Shown: positions 16,761 through 25,248 of the stretch, piece after piece
Layout: each line of letters opens with the position of its first letter
How positions within the stretch are numbered: position 1 is the stretch's first letter
Origin: an uncultured Lachnospiraceae bacterium
Lineage (GTDB): Bacteria; Bacillota; Clostridia; Lachnospirales; Lachnospiraceae
Reading direction: 5' to 3'
DNA length: 39,859 nt
Assembly (NCBI GenBank): GCA_930972465.1
Contig: CAKNHF010000028.1
Location: 1 to 39,859, forward strand
The notes under the pieces: model-generated
Database searches by the model: none
Told to the model about the DNA's origin: nothing
The model's input: the letters and a program-made list of their open reading frames with translations, nothing else
Made by a program: the position numbers and the translations under genes

Positions 16761-17630
16761 GTGAAAGAACGGGATATCGAAAATATTTCAGCAGTAATCA
16801 ACTATATCGAGGCTCATCTGGACAGTCGCCTGGATCTGGATACCATCGCCCGCGCCGCCAGTTATTCCAGATATCACCTGCACCGCATGTTCACATCCGC
16901 AGCCGGGATCACTCCCCACGACTACGTTCTCCGCCGGCAGCTCACCCGGACCGCCCAACTTCTCCTTTTCTCGGAGACACCGGTACTGGACATTGCACTG
17001 ATCTGCGGATATGAGAGCCGCCAGGCCTTCACTTCCTCATTCCGGGATATGTATAAGATGCCCCCTGCAAGATTTCGGAAGGAAGGAGAATACTATCCTC
17101 TTCTGATGAGGTTCTCACTTCAGACCTCCTTAAGCGACAGGCCATTTACAGCGGAGGATATCCGCATCGCCGGGCCATCGGACATCCCCGCATGGATGGA
17201 GCTTGTCCGCATGGCAGTGGACGGATTCCCTCATCTGATGATGGAAGATTATCGGCGTGATCTGGAAAAACGCATCTTAAAAAAGGAAGCACTGATCCTG
17301 AAAGACGGGGAAAACGCCGTCGGAGCCGCTGTGTTTTCCATTCACCGCGGCCACCCTGATCCGGGCCGGATTTCCGTCCATATGGATTTCCTTTGTGTTC
17401 ATCCGCAATACCGGGGCAGGAAGATCATCCAGCTCTTTTTTGAATGGGTTGAAAGATATCCGGCAACGAAGTTCAGACCGTGCCGGGAGATCAGCATCAC
17501 CACCTTCCGGGGAGGAGACCGGGCGGATACAGGTTACCGCGCGGAACTGAAAAATCTCGGGTTTGCGGAGCGGGAACTGCTGGTCGAATTCGGATATCCC
17601 ACACAGCGTTTTGTCCTCCCCATATCGTAG
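16761..17630 (+). CDS. AraC-type regulator fused to a GNAT acetyltransferase
   Basis: 289 residues. The N-terminal half (about 8-106) carries both AraC helix-turn-helix motifs (LDTIARAASYSRYHLHRMF and LDIALICGYESRQAFTSSFR). The usual sugar-sensing cupin is absent. Residues 132-280 form a GNAT domain with the acetyl-CoA loop HPQYRGRK (214-221). So the ligand domain of a normal AraC protein is replaced by an acyl-CoA-binding enzyme fold. The start is GTG at 16761 with AGGAGG 7 bases upstream. The exporter gene follows after 15 bases and was probably its target. Whether the GNAT part is an enzyme or an acetyl-CoA sensor cannot be told. Confidence 0.88.
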   Translation: MKERDIENISAVINYIEAHLDSRLDLDTIARAASYSRYHLHRMFTSAAGITPHDYVLRRQLTRTAQLLLFSETPVLDIALICGYESRQAFTSSFRDMYKMPPARFRKEGEYYPLLMRFSLQTSLSDRPFTAEDIRIAGPSDIPAWMELVRMAVDGFPHLMMEDYRRDLEKRILKKEALILKDGENAVGAAVFSIHRGHPDPGRISVHMDFLCVHPQYRGRKIIQLFFEWVERYPATKFRPCREISITTFRGGDRADTGYRAELKNLGFAERELLVEFGYPTQRFVLPIS

Positions 17631-17645
17631 ATGGGAGGTTATCAC

Positions 17646-18815
17646 TTGTACACAAAAGGTCAAAAAAACCGGCTGATAAGAAGGTGCATCCTCTTCCTTG
17701 CCAGCCAGAGTATTACTTTATTCGGTTCCACACTGGTCCAGATGGCGGTGGTCTGGTATGTCACCCTTTCCACTTCCTCCGGCGTCTGGACCGCGGCGTT
17801 TTCCATCTGTTCCTATCTTCCTCAGTTTCTCATTTCCATCCCGGGCGGCGTGTGGGCGGACCGGATTCCCAGGAAATGTCTCATCATTTCGGCGGACCTG
17901 GCCACTGCCATGATCACCCTGGCCATGATCGTTCTCATGCCTTTTCTTCCGGACGATCCGGCTCTTCTGGCCGGACTTCTCATCATGTCAGTCCTCAGGT
18001 CTCTTTGTGCCGGGATCCAGACACCGGCGGTAAATGCGGCGATCCCTCAGCTTGTTCCACCGGACTTTCTCCTTCGCTTTAACGGGATTAATTCGGGGCT
18101 CCAGTCGCTGGTCCAGTTTGCCGCTCCTGCTGCCGCGGGAGCCGTCCTCTCTCTGGGAACGCTTAAGGCCACACTGCTGATCGACATCTTTACCGCTATT
18201 CCCGGGATCCTCCTGCTGTCGGCAGTCCCGCTTTCCGAAGGTTCCGGCTCATCCTGTCCTTCCGAAAACCCCGGTTTCTCCCGTCTCTGCCACAGGAACC
18301 GGAGGAGCAGACAGAATTTTTCTTCCGCGCTGAAAGCAGGGGGCGCCTATGCATTCTCTCATCGCCCTGTCCGCAGACTTCTGCTCCTCTACGGTCTCTT
18401 TGTCTTCCTGTGCGTCCCGGCCGGCTTTCTCTCCGGGCTCCTCGTCAGCCGGGTCTACAGCGGCACTTACGGTTATCTGACCGCTGCCGAGCTTGCAGGA
18501 TTTGCCGGGATGACAGCGGGCGGCGCGCTCATGGGAACCCGGGGAGGCTTTTCCGACCGGAAGAAGACACTGGCGGCCGGGCTCGTACTGTTCGGGGCAA
18601 TGCCCCCGAAAACCAGGAAAGCCGCTGTCTCAATTCACGAGTCAGCGGCTTTCCCCGTTTTTTATCAGAGTTTCACGATCTTCGGATCATGTCCCATAGC
18701 GGGAATGATCTTCTCCACCAGATCTTTCGTCCGTATCTTCAGGCTGGACGTATTGATACAGGGATGGCACCCGAAGTATTCGTCCTTCAGTACATCCTCA
18801 TCGATCAGAAGCTGA
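17646..18815 (+). pseudogene. MFS exporter, truncated at the 3' end
   Basis: Begins like a MefA-type drug-efflux MFS protein: SQSITLFGSTLVQMAVVWYV in helix 1 and GGVWADRIPRK in the loop 2-3 motif. About eight helices are intact, up to KTLAAGLVLFGAM near 18603. The frame then runs through two hairpins and the antisense of the prolyl-tRNA editing gene before stopping at 18815, so the last third has no MFS character. A full protein would need four more helices. TTG at 17646 has GGGAGG 7 bases upstream; ATG at 17631 overlaps that site. Probably a deletion that joined the front of the exporter to the neighbour's terminator. Confidence 0.8.
18616..18663. terminator. Terminator hairpin downstream of the prolyl-tRNA editing gene
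   Basis: GGAAAGCCGCTG (18616-18627) pairs perfectly with CAGCGGCTTTCC (18643-18654). T-runs follow on both strands: six T at 18658-18663 on the plus strand and four T on the minus strand. On the minus strand it begins about 10 bases after the stop at 18665. A second, smaller hairpin (GGGGC-AAT-GCCCC, 18594-18606) lies next to it. Confidence 0.8.
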
Positions 18816-19216
18816 ACCTTCTTCTCGTGGTCGTTCATCAGTCCCATAATACTCACCGATCCCGGTGTAATGTCCAGATATTTCTCCATATACTCCGGCT
18901 TTGCGAAGGACAGCCGGGAAGATCCGATCTGGGCGGACAGGTATTTTGTCTTAAACGGCTTGTCCCCCGGGATCAGCAGAAGATAGAAGTCTGTCGCCTG
19001 CCGGTTACAGAGGAACAGATTCTTACAGATTGCCACGCCGTTTTCTTCCCCTTCACTCAATGTCCGGTCGATCTCCTCACAGGCCTCCATGGTCATGGCG
19101 GCTTCATGATCAATCCGCTGGTATTTCACACCCAGAGAATCCAGAAGATCGTATACCCGGATCTCTTTGTCCAGGCGTCCTTCCTCATTCTCCGGTCTTC
19201 CGTTTACTAATTCCAT
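18665..19216 (-). CDS. Prolyl-tRNA editing protein, ProX/YbaK family
   Basis: 183 residues. A free-standing trans-editing domain of the YbaK/ProRS-INS family, which removes mischarged alanine from tRNA-Pro. Family landmarks are the IDHEA stretch near the N-terminus, NLFLCNRQATDFYLLLIPGD, the lysine-bearing turn KTKYLSAQIGSSRLSFA, and the C-terminal GSVSIMGLMND. The length matches stand-alone ProX proteins. Cytoplasmic. AAAGGAG lies 10 bases before the ATG. It follows the P-loop ATPase gene on the same strand by 83 bp and may be read from the same promoter. Housekeeping quality control; no special context seen. Confidence 0.9.
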   Translation of the reverse strand: MELVNGRPENEEGRLDKEIRVYDLLDSLGVKYQRIDHEAAMTMEACEEIDRTLSEGEENGVAICKNLFLCNRQATDFYLLLIPGDKPFKTKYLSAQIGSSRLSFAKPEYMEKYLDITPGSVSIMGLMNDHEKKVQLLIDEDVLKDEYFGCHPCINTSSLKIRTKDLVEKIIPAMGHDPKIVKL

Positions 19217-19299
19217 TTTTCTATGTCTCCTTTAATACGGCGGCGCCCTGAACCCGCTGTCCCGCTTCATCAGACCGCCCGTCCTGCATTCGTACTCTC

Positions 19300-21006
19300 T
19301 CAGTTCAGCTTCAGTCCTCTGTAGCGGTTAAAGCAGGCAAAAATCTCCTGTTTCCTTGGCATCGCCATGCAGGAAATGCTGGAGCTGCTCTCGCAGAGCG
19401 CCGACAGCGTTCCTTTCTCCATCACCCGCTCCAGCTCATCCACCACCTGGCGCAGGTCTTTCCTGCCGTCCAGGATATGCTTCTGGGCATACCGCATACA
19501 GTATCCCAGCGCTGTCACCTGCTCACTGTCTGTGATCTGTTCCACATACCGCAGGTCAATGGTCTCTTTATTGATCATGACGCCCTCTTTGGAAAGGGTC
19601 TTCATCTTGATCCGGTCATTTCCCTTAAATGCCTGACTGGGTCTCGGGCATCTCCGGAAGTCCGGTTTTGCCGCTGGTTCCTCCGGGCCGGTGATCATGG
19701 GATAACTCTCCGCCTCCTTCTTTGCGTATGCGGTGATATCCTTCGGCACATACCGGTCCATCTGGATAATGCTGTCCGCGATATGGAAATATGCTCCCGA
19801 GCTGCCTGCCACAATGATTGTGGAAATACCGTAATCATCGTACAGCTCCCGGATCCGCTCGATGAACGGGGTGATGGGTTCCATGTCCCGGTGGATGACT
19901 CTCTGCATCAGCTCATCCCGGATCATAAAATTGGTGGCGCTGGTGTCTTCATCGATCAGCAGGAGAGATGTTCCCGCCTCGATGCTCTCTACCACATTTG
20001 CCGCCTGGGAGGTGCTTCCGCTTGCGTCCTCGGTACAGAATTTCACCGTATCCTTGCCGTTTGGCAGGTCGTTGATGAACATGGAGATGTCCGTCCTCTG
20101 GATGCTCCGTCCGTCCTCCGCCCGAATCTTCATTGCAGTTTCATCCGTGATCACATACTCCCTTCCGTCTCCTGCGATGTGGTCATAGACGCCCAGTTCC
20201 AGAGCCTTCAGCAGCGTGGATTTCCCGTGGTATCCGCCGCCTACGATGAGGGTGATCCCTTTTTTAATGCCCATTCCTGTGATCCTTCCTCTGTGGGGCA
20301 GATCCATGGTCACTTTCAGTTCCTCCGGAGAGCGGAACTTCACTCCGCCCTTCATGGGCCGGGGAGAAATGCCCGATTCTCTTGGCAGGATGCTCCCGTC
20401 CGCCACAAAAGCGCACAGCCCCATCTTCGGCAGCATTTCCCGGATATAGTGCTGATCCTCTGCCAGATCGATGATGGAGCGCAGGCGCTTCCCGTCCATA
20501 TTTTTATAGAAGAGCGCATGCTTCACACACTCCGGCACGAAGTCAAAGAGGATCTTCTCCAGTTCCCGGGCATTGATAGTCCGCCCGTTGGCCGGGAATC
20601 CGATCTCCATCCGGAGCACTACATCCCCCGTTGCAGGATCAATCCGGCACGCGGTCCGCTCCAGCACTTCCTGGCCGCACCGGCTCACGGAGATCAGACC
20701 GCTCTTTCCCGAACCCTTCGCCTTGAAAGCGAACTGCTCCGCCTTTCTTCCGAACTGTCTTGTCAGTTCATCCTGAAGAGCGATCCGCTGATGCGTATCT
20801 TTATATAATTCCAGGGGAAACGCCGCCGTTTTTCCTTTCACATGGACGCTCACCTTCGACGGGGACGCAAAAGGATCCCCCTGTACATGATCGATGGACA
20901 GCACATATCCGGGGAACTGGTACATCCCCTTTGTATCTTTGTAAGCAGGATAACCCCGATGGTCGATCCTGTTAAGCAGGCTTCTGAGTTCTGTCGATGT
21001 CTGCAT
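19300..21006 (-). CDS. ABC-ATPase domain protein of the MRB1590 type
   Basis: 568 residues, the single-gene family called 'predicted ABC-class ATPase'. P-loop GGGYHGKST is at 256-264, a signature-like ASGSTSQA at 328-335, and Walker B LLLIDED at 348-354. The long N-terminal region and the tail after 430 are family-specific. No membrane partner is encoded nearby and there are no membrane helices, so it is a soluble ATPase, not a transporter. The trypanosome homologue MRB1590 is linked to RNA editing; the bacterial role is unknown. The start at 21006 has AGGAGAGG; an in-frame ATG at 21057 lies further up. Promoter at 21068-21095. Confidence 0.85.
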   Translation of the reverse strand: MQTSTELRSLLNRIDHRGYPAYKDTKGMYQFPGYVLSIDHVQGDPFASPSKVSVHVKGKTAAFPLELYKDTHQRIALQDELTRQFGRKAEQFAFKAKGSGKSGLISVSRCGQEVLERTACRIDPATGDVVLRMEIGFPANGRTINARELEKILFDFVPECVKHALFYKNMDGKRLRSIIDLAEDQHYIREMLPKMGLCAFVADGSILPRESGISPRPMKGGVKFRSPEELKVTMDLPHRGRITGMGIKKGITLIVGGGYHGKSTLLKALELGVYDHIAGDGREYVITDETAMKIRAEDGRSIQRTDISMFINDLPNGKDTVKFCTEDASGSTSQAANVVESIEAGTSLLLIDEDTSATNFMIRDELMQRVIHRDMEPITPFIERIRELYDDYGISTIIVAGSSGAYFHIADSIIQMDRYVPKDITAYAKKEAESYPMITGPEEPAAKPDFRRCPRPSQAFKGNDRIKMKTLSKEGVMINKETIDLRYVEQITDSEQVTALGYCMRYAQKHILDGRKDLRQVVDELERVMEKGTLSALCESSSSISCMAMPRKQEIFACFNRYRGLKLN

Positions 21007-21067
21007 TTTCCTCTCCTTTCCGCTGGATAATCTGAATATTCTGGCACTCTTGCTCAAACACGTTTCT

Positions 21068-21095
21068 ATTTTACCATGATTCTGTTTTAAAGCAA
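21068..21095 (-). promoter_or_regulatory. Promoter for the MRB1590-type ATPase gene
   Basis: On the minus strand TTGCTT (21095-21090), a 16-base spacer and TAAAAT (21073-21068), preceded by TGG, give an extended -10 promoter. It separates this gene from the L,D-transpeptidase operon that ends at 21121. Confidence 0.6.
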
Positions 21096-21120
21096 GGATG
21101 ATGATCAGAATATCTTTCTC

Positions 21121-22557
21121 TCAGTAATGCATTACCACCGGCGTCCCCATTTCCAGCATGCCATAGAGTTTCTCTGCATCAGACAGTGACATGTTGATAC
21201 ATCCGTGGGATCCGTAATTGATATACCTGTCCCCGCCGAATGCAGACTGCCAGGTCGCGTCATGGAACCCGATCCCGGTCCAGGTGACCCGCATCCAGTA
21301 GTTTACCCGAGTCCTGTATTCCGGAAGCCCGTTCGCCTGAATCTCCCCGGTGAGCACCTTGTCCTGCTTCATCTCCAGGATCGAATACACTCCCTGCGGC
21401 GTCTCCTTGTCCGGAGTCGGTTTTCCGGTGACAACGCTGGTCTCCATCACCGTCTTCCCATCCTTCACATACCACATATACTGCCGGGTCAGATCCACCT
21501 CCACGTACGTGTTTCCCCAGTCCTGTGCTCCATGTGACACTGCCGTCTGGTTCTCACAGTAAGCCGGTTCCTTTGTGACGGTTTCTCCTTTCTCGATGCT
21601 CTGCGTCAAAGCCGTCAGTTCTGTCTTCTCATCGACTTCCCATCCATAGGTCCCGCCGGTCACCTCTGCGCTCCTTCCGTCTGCAGTGGTAAAGGAACGG
21701 GTTTTTCCTTTTGTATCATATTTTTTCCCGAATTCTGAAAGCCACTGTTTTACCGCATCATTGTCAAAAGTGACTTTCATATCGTCATCCACGGTGAGCC
21801 AGCCTGAAATCAACTCAGCGTCCACAACCACCGGCTGATCCATCTCATATGTAATGCTTGCCTTGCAGTAACGGTTCATCTCATCGCAGGCCGCCTGCAC
21901 CTCCGGCGACTCAGAGGTATATTTTGGTTTCCTGTAACAGCCGGCCTCATCAAGGTCAAGCTCTGCAGACAATGCGGACACGCTCTCCCTGATTTTCTGA
22001 CTCACGGCATCCGCATCCACTGCCGTACCTTCTTCTTCTCTGCCCGGAACAAATTGTGAACCGTTAAATTCCGGTCTGGCAGATACCGGTTCAGTCTGTT
22101 CTCCGGAAACCTGTTTCAATGTCTGAATCTTTTCATTCAGAGCATTCTCATCATATTCTGCCGCCGGTCCGACTACCGACACATCCTCCCTGAAAAATGC
22201 GGACGGCCACAGAAATACATTCTGCCCGCCAAGCATATTCTCTGCCTTTCCGTCGCCTTTGAAAGTAAGAGATATGTCCTCCGCCCGTATCTCATCCGTC
22301 ACATTCTCTCTTCCCACTACAGTCAGAGAATATCCGTCAATCCGGCTCTTCAGATAATCGTCCAGTTCTTCTGCCGTTTTTCCCGAGAAATCCACCCCGT
22401 TGATCTCCGTATTGGGCAGGAAATGGAAGTGAAAATACAGCGCGGTTCCCAGGTATGCCGCTGCCAGAACCCCCAGCGCAGCTCCGCATATCTTCAGTGC
22501 TGTCTTTCCCGATTTTCCTGCTTTTCTTTTTCTTATCTTCTGTCTTCTGCGATTCAT
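21121..22557 (-). CDS. L,D-transpeptidase (YkuD) with PG_binding_4-like domains
   Basis: 478 residues. A basic start and one membrane helix (about 22-42) anchor it; the rest is outside. The middle (about 50-330) carries two PG_binding_4-like regions (TEINGVDFSGKTAEELDDYL). The catalytic YkuD domain fills the C-terminus with SHGCIN (Cys453) and the upstream GIGFHDATW. It makes 3-3 cross-links in peptidoglycan or attaches proteins to it. The start at 22557 follows GAGGAG; an in-frame ATG at 22590 would overlap the anti-sigma gene. It sits 13 bp after the anti-sigma gene, so it is probably made under control of the ECF sigma factor. Confidence 0.93.
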   Translation of the reverse strand: MNRRRQKIRKRKAGKSGKTALKICGAALGVLAAAYLGTALYFHFHFLPNTEINGVDFSGKTAEELDDYLKSRIDGYSLTVVGRENVTDEIRAEDISLTFKGDGKAENMLGGQNVFLWPSAFFREDVSVVGPAAEYDENALNEKIQTLKQVSGEQTEPVSARPEFNGSQFVPGREEEGTAVDADAVSQKIRESVSALSAELDLDEAGCYRKPKYTSESPEVQAACDEMNRYCKASITYEMDQPVVVDAELISGWLTVDDDMKVTFDNDAVKQWLSEFGKKYDTKGKTRSFTTADGRSAEVTGGTYGWEVDEKTELTALTQSIEKGETVTKEPAYCENQTAVSHGAQDWGNTYVEVDLTRQYMWYVKDGKTVMETSVVTGKPTPDKETPQGVYSILEMKQDKVLTGEIQANGLPEYRTRVNYWMRVTWTGIGFHDATWQSAFGGDRYINYGSHGCINMSLSDAEKLYGMLEMGTPVVMHY

Positions 22558-22570
22558 ACTCTTCTCCTCT

Positions 22571-23674
22571 TTATGCCATCTGATACACACACAGATACTG
22601 AGATCTGAAGTGAAGTTCTGTGCTGTACAGCGCGTGTTCTTTCAGAATCTCTGCAAATATTCTGCTGCCTGAACCCGCTGCGTTTTCCCCGGATCGGTAT
22701 CCGCTTTTCAGCTTCTCATATTCCTCCCTGTCACAAAGGAAAATGTACACTGTGCTGATATCCCGGTTCTCTGTTCTGTAATACTCTCCTGCCTCGTTCA
22801 TAAGAGCTCCCGACGCATCACACACTGCCACGGTATAATCCTCGCTCCGTGCCTCCTCCGGGATCAGAATCTCTGCGTAAATGTCATCTGCCGTCTTCAC
22901 CACACGTCCGATGCCCTCGCCGTTTCTGTTCGTTCCGTTGATATCTGTCACTTCCGTCCGGCCTGTATTCTTTTCCACCTCAACCTGAAAATTCCAGTCT
23001 CCTCTGCAGGTCACTTTACTGCCGTCATCCTCTTCCATGCTGATCGAAGAGATATTCCACTCATATGCAAACTGATCCGGAATCTCCCCGTTTTCCTGAT
23101 CCGGCAGTGCCGTGCATACCGTGCCGGCAAACGTGCGGTCGTCGATAAATCTTCCTGTCATAATGTCCGGATCCGGTATTCCGCTGTTTTCTCCTTCAAG
23201 CTCGGACGCTCCCCGGGACTCCAGCTCAGCCGTATATCCCTGACCTTCCCGATACCGGCTCAGACTGTCTGAAAACGGCTCTTCGCTCCTCATCAGAACG
23301 GTCATGTACATCGTGTATCCATTATGATATACATTTGACACAGTAAGTGTGATTCCCTCTGACTCCTGCAGATACACACTGTCTGTATGCTCTGCCGGGA
23401 TCTCATCTTCCTCCCCTCCCCTTGCGAAAAGGTATTCCGGCTCATCCGTCCGGGCTTCAATATTCCCGGCAGCGGTCTGCTGTTCTTCCTCTCCATACTG
23501 AACCGCATTCCGCCCCAGAACATATCCGGCCATGCAGACAGACACCGCCGCGGCCAGACCGGCGGCCGCAGTCATTCTCTTTTTTCGTTTTTCCCGTCTC
23601 AGCTGTCTGAGGCTTTCGCCGATCACTTCATCCAGTTTCTCCGGAACCGGTATCCTGTCCAACTGTCTACCCAT
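22571..23674 (-). CDS. DUF4179 anti-sigma factor
   Basis: 367 residues. Residues 1-33 are the cytoplasmic, basic part expected to hold the sigma factor. A membrane helix follows (about 34-54), then an outer sensing domain of the DUF4179 type (TVSNVYHNGYTMYMTVLMRS and the long beta-rich part after it). Its start overlaps the end of the sigma gene by 8 bases, so both proteins are made in step. It should keep the sigma factor inactive until an envelope signal arrives. Confidence 0.87.
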   Translation of the reverse strand: MGRQLDRIPVPEKLDEVIGESLRQLRREKRKKRMTAAAGLAAAVSVCMAGYVLGRNAVQYGEEEQQTAAGNIEARTDEPEYLFARGGEEDEIPAEHTDSVYLQESEGITLTVSNVYHNGYTMYMTVLMRSEEPFSDSLSRYREGQGYTAELESRGASELEGENSGIPDPDIMTGRFIDDRTFAGTVCTALPDQENGEIPDQFAYEWNISSISMEEDDGSKVTCRGDWNFQVEVEKNTGRTEVTDINGTNRNGEGIGRVVKTADDIYAEILIPEEARSEDYTVAVCDASGALMNEAGEYYRTENRDISTVYIFLCDREEYEKLKSGYRSGENAAGSGSRIFAEILKEHALYSTELHFRSQYLCVYQMA

Positions 23675-24197
23675 TCAGATATCCCTCCTTCAGATATTTT
23701 CTGAGTTCTTTTTTTGCTCTCGTCAGATACGCTGATACGGATCCCCTCGGTATCCCCATGACAAATGCGATCTCTTCCTGCTTCAGTCCGTCAAAATATC
23801 TCAGTATCACCGCAGTACGATATTTCTCCGGGAGTCTCCTTATTGCCTCATACAGATCTGCCCGCTCCTCCGCCGTTATCCCGGCCTCCTCGTACGCGGC
23901 CTCTTCCTCCGGCATCTGTGCGTAACGTATTTCATGTCTGTAGTAGTCCTTTGATGTATTGATCAGAATCCGCGTGATCCATGTCCGGAACAGCTCCGGA
24001 TTCCGAAGCTGTTTTATTGACCTGAAACCTTTCAGTACTGTTTCCTGCACAATTTCAAGCGCGGCCTCCTCGTCGCCGGAATACAGAAAAGCCGTTCGAT
24101 ACAGATAGTCTTTGTTTTTCTCGATCAGCCTGCCGTACGCGTCTACACTTCCCCGCACGGCACGCTTCACATCTCTGATATTTGTATCCCCCTCCAT
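23667..24197 (-). CDS. ECF-type RNA polymerase sigma factor
   Basis: 176 residues. Region 2 (about 17-90) contains YLYRTAFLYSGDEEAALEIVQETVLKGF and the -10 recognition helix FRTWITRILINTSKDYYR. Region 4 (about 118-170) contains LPEKYRTAVILRYFDGLKQEEIAFVMGIPRGSVSAYL with its helix-turn-helix. There is no region 1 or 3. The start at 24197 is preceded by GAGGTGGGG; an in-frame GTG at 24221 lacks a ribosome site. The first gene of the sigma/anti-sigma/L,D-transpeptidase operon, so cell-wall stress is the likely signal. Confidence 0.93.
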   Translation of the reverse strand: MEGDTNIRDVKRAVRGSVDAYGRLIEKNKDYLYRTAFLYSGDEEAALEIVQETVLKGFRSIKQLRNPELFRTWITRILINTSKDYYRHEIRYAQMPEEEAAYEEAGITAEERADLYEAIRRLPEKYRTAVILRYFDGLKQEEIAFVMGIPRGSVSAYLTRAKKELRKYLKEGYLNG

Positions 24198-24259
24198 AAT
24201 GTTTCCCCACCTCTTCTTCACCGAAGTCTGACATTCTTCCGCATTTTCTGCACACTTCT

Positions 24260-24283
24260 ATTATATTAGACGTCCATTTCCGC
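24260..24283 (-). promoter_or_regulatory. Candidate promoter for the ECF sigma operon
   Basis: On the minus strand a perfect -10 TATAAT (24265-24260) lies about 60 bases before the sigma start. A poor -35 (TTTGGC or TTGGCG) lies 15-16 bases upstream. An ECF-type autoregulatory promoter could also be present but cannot be identified by eye. Confidence 0.4.
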
Positions 24284-24314
24284 CAAATTGATACAAGATT
24301 ATTAAAATAAGGTG

Positions 24315-24334
24315 AAAAATATCCGAATATTTTT
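24315..24334. repeat. AT-rich inverted repeat between sigma and ABC genes
   Basis: AAAAATAT (24315-24322) and ATATTTTT (24327-24334) are perfect 8-bp complements around CCGA. It lies midway in the 290-bp divergent region between the sigma operon and the ABC exporter, where a regulator could bind. Nothing else was found in this gap apart from the promoter candidate and the ribosome sites. Confidence 0.4.
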
Positions 24335-24487
24335 TCCGATGCCTTTACCTTAACATATATTTATCCTCTATGACGGAAAGGCAAAAGGATTTTAAGGTTA
24401 TTTTAAGATTGTTCCGTCTTCCGGGAAAGATTTGTGTTCTATTATTAATGACAACAGAAAGAAACAAAAATTATCGGAGGCTGAGAC

Positions 24488-25198
24488 ATGAAAGAAAAAG
24501 AAATTTTAAAAGTAGAACATTTACAGAAGAATTACCGGAATCAGCCTGTGCTCAGAGATGTCACTTTCTCGCTTTATCGGGGACACATCCTCGGACTGAT
24601 CGGGAAAAACGGTGCCGGAAAGACCACACTGATGAAATCTGTTCTGGGACTGAATACAGGCTGTGACGGCCGGATCACATTCGAAGGAAAGCCGGTCCGT
24701 CCCGGCAGCGGCATGCTGAAAAAAAGGACGGGATCGCTCGTGGATGTTGTATTCTATGAAGACATGACTGCCCGGCAGAATCTGAATCTTCTTGCTTCTC
24801 TGAGCGGACTTTCTTCCGGAACACGGGCAAAACGGATCGACGAGCTGCTCGATTTTGTCGGCCTTACTTCTTCAGCCGGTAAAAACGTCCGCACTTTTTC
24901 CTTTGGAATGAAGCAGAGACTTGCGCTGGCTCAGTCCCTTCTCACGCAGCCGGACCTGCTGATTCTAGATGAACCTTTTGTCGGGCTCGATCCCGTCGGC
25001 ATCGAAGATACAAAGCGCCTCCTGCTGAAGCTCTGCCGCGGGCAGGGTACTTCGATTATCTTCTCAAGTCATCAGCTGAGTGAGGTCTGTGACCTGGCGG
25101 ATGACATAATCATACTCGCGGACGGCCGCATAAAAATTTCTGACACTTATCGGAACCTGAAAAATTCAGGGGTATCTTTTATTGACCTTCTAAGATGA
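24488..25198 (+). CDS. ABC transporter ATP-binding protein, bacitracin/lantibiotic type
   Basis: 236 residues. Walker A GKNGAGKTT is at 39-47, the signature FSFGMKQ at 137-143, and Walker B LLILDEP has D161 and E162. The FSFGMKQR signature and TARQNLNLLA stretch are typical of BcrA/SpaF-like ATPases that protect against peptide antibiotics. CGGAGG lies 8 bases before the ATG. The permease gene follows at once. The RR/HK pair at 27241-29449 may control it, although the dehydrogenase gene on the other strand separates them. Confidence 0.9.
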   Translation: MKEKEILKVEHLQKNYRNQPVLRDVTFSLYRGHILGLIGKNGAGKTTLMKSVLGLNTGCDGRITFEGKPVRPGSGMLKKRTGSLVDVVFYEDMTARQNLNLLASLSGLSSGTRAKRIDELLDFVGLTSSAGKNVRTFSFGMKQRLALAQSLLTQPDLLILDEPFVGLDPVGIEDTKRLLLKLCRGQGTSIIFSSHQLSEVCDLADDIIILADGRIKISDTYRNLKNSGVSFIDLLR

Positions 25199-25248
25199 TC
25201 CCCGGGCAACTGTTATCACTGAAAATTTACAGAAAGGCTGGTTTTCCC

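Noticed and set aside
18604-18815. Apparent C-terminal extension of the MFS protein
   Set aside because: It is the antisense of a terminator and of the prolyl-tRNA editing gene and has no membrane helices, so it is read-through and not real protein sequence.
19477-20808. Plus-strand open frame of 443 codons opposite the MRB1590-type gene
   Set aside because: A shadow of a conserved ATPase gene; no start site or recognisable domain.
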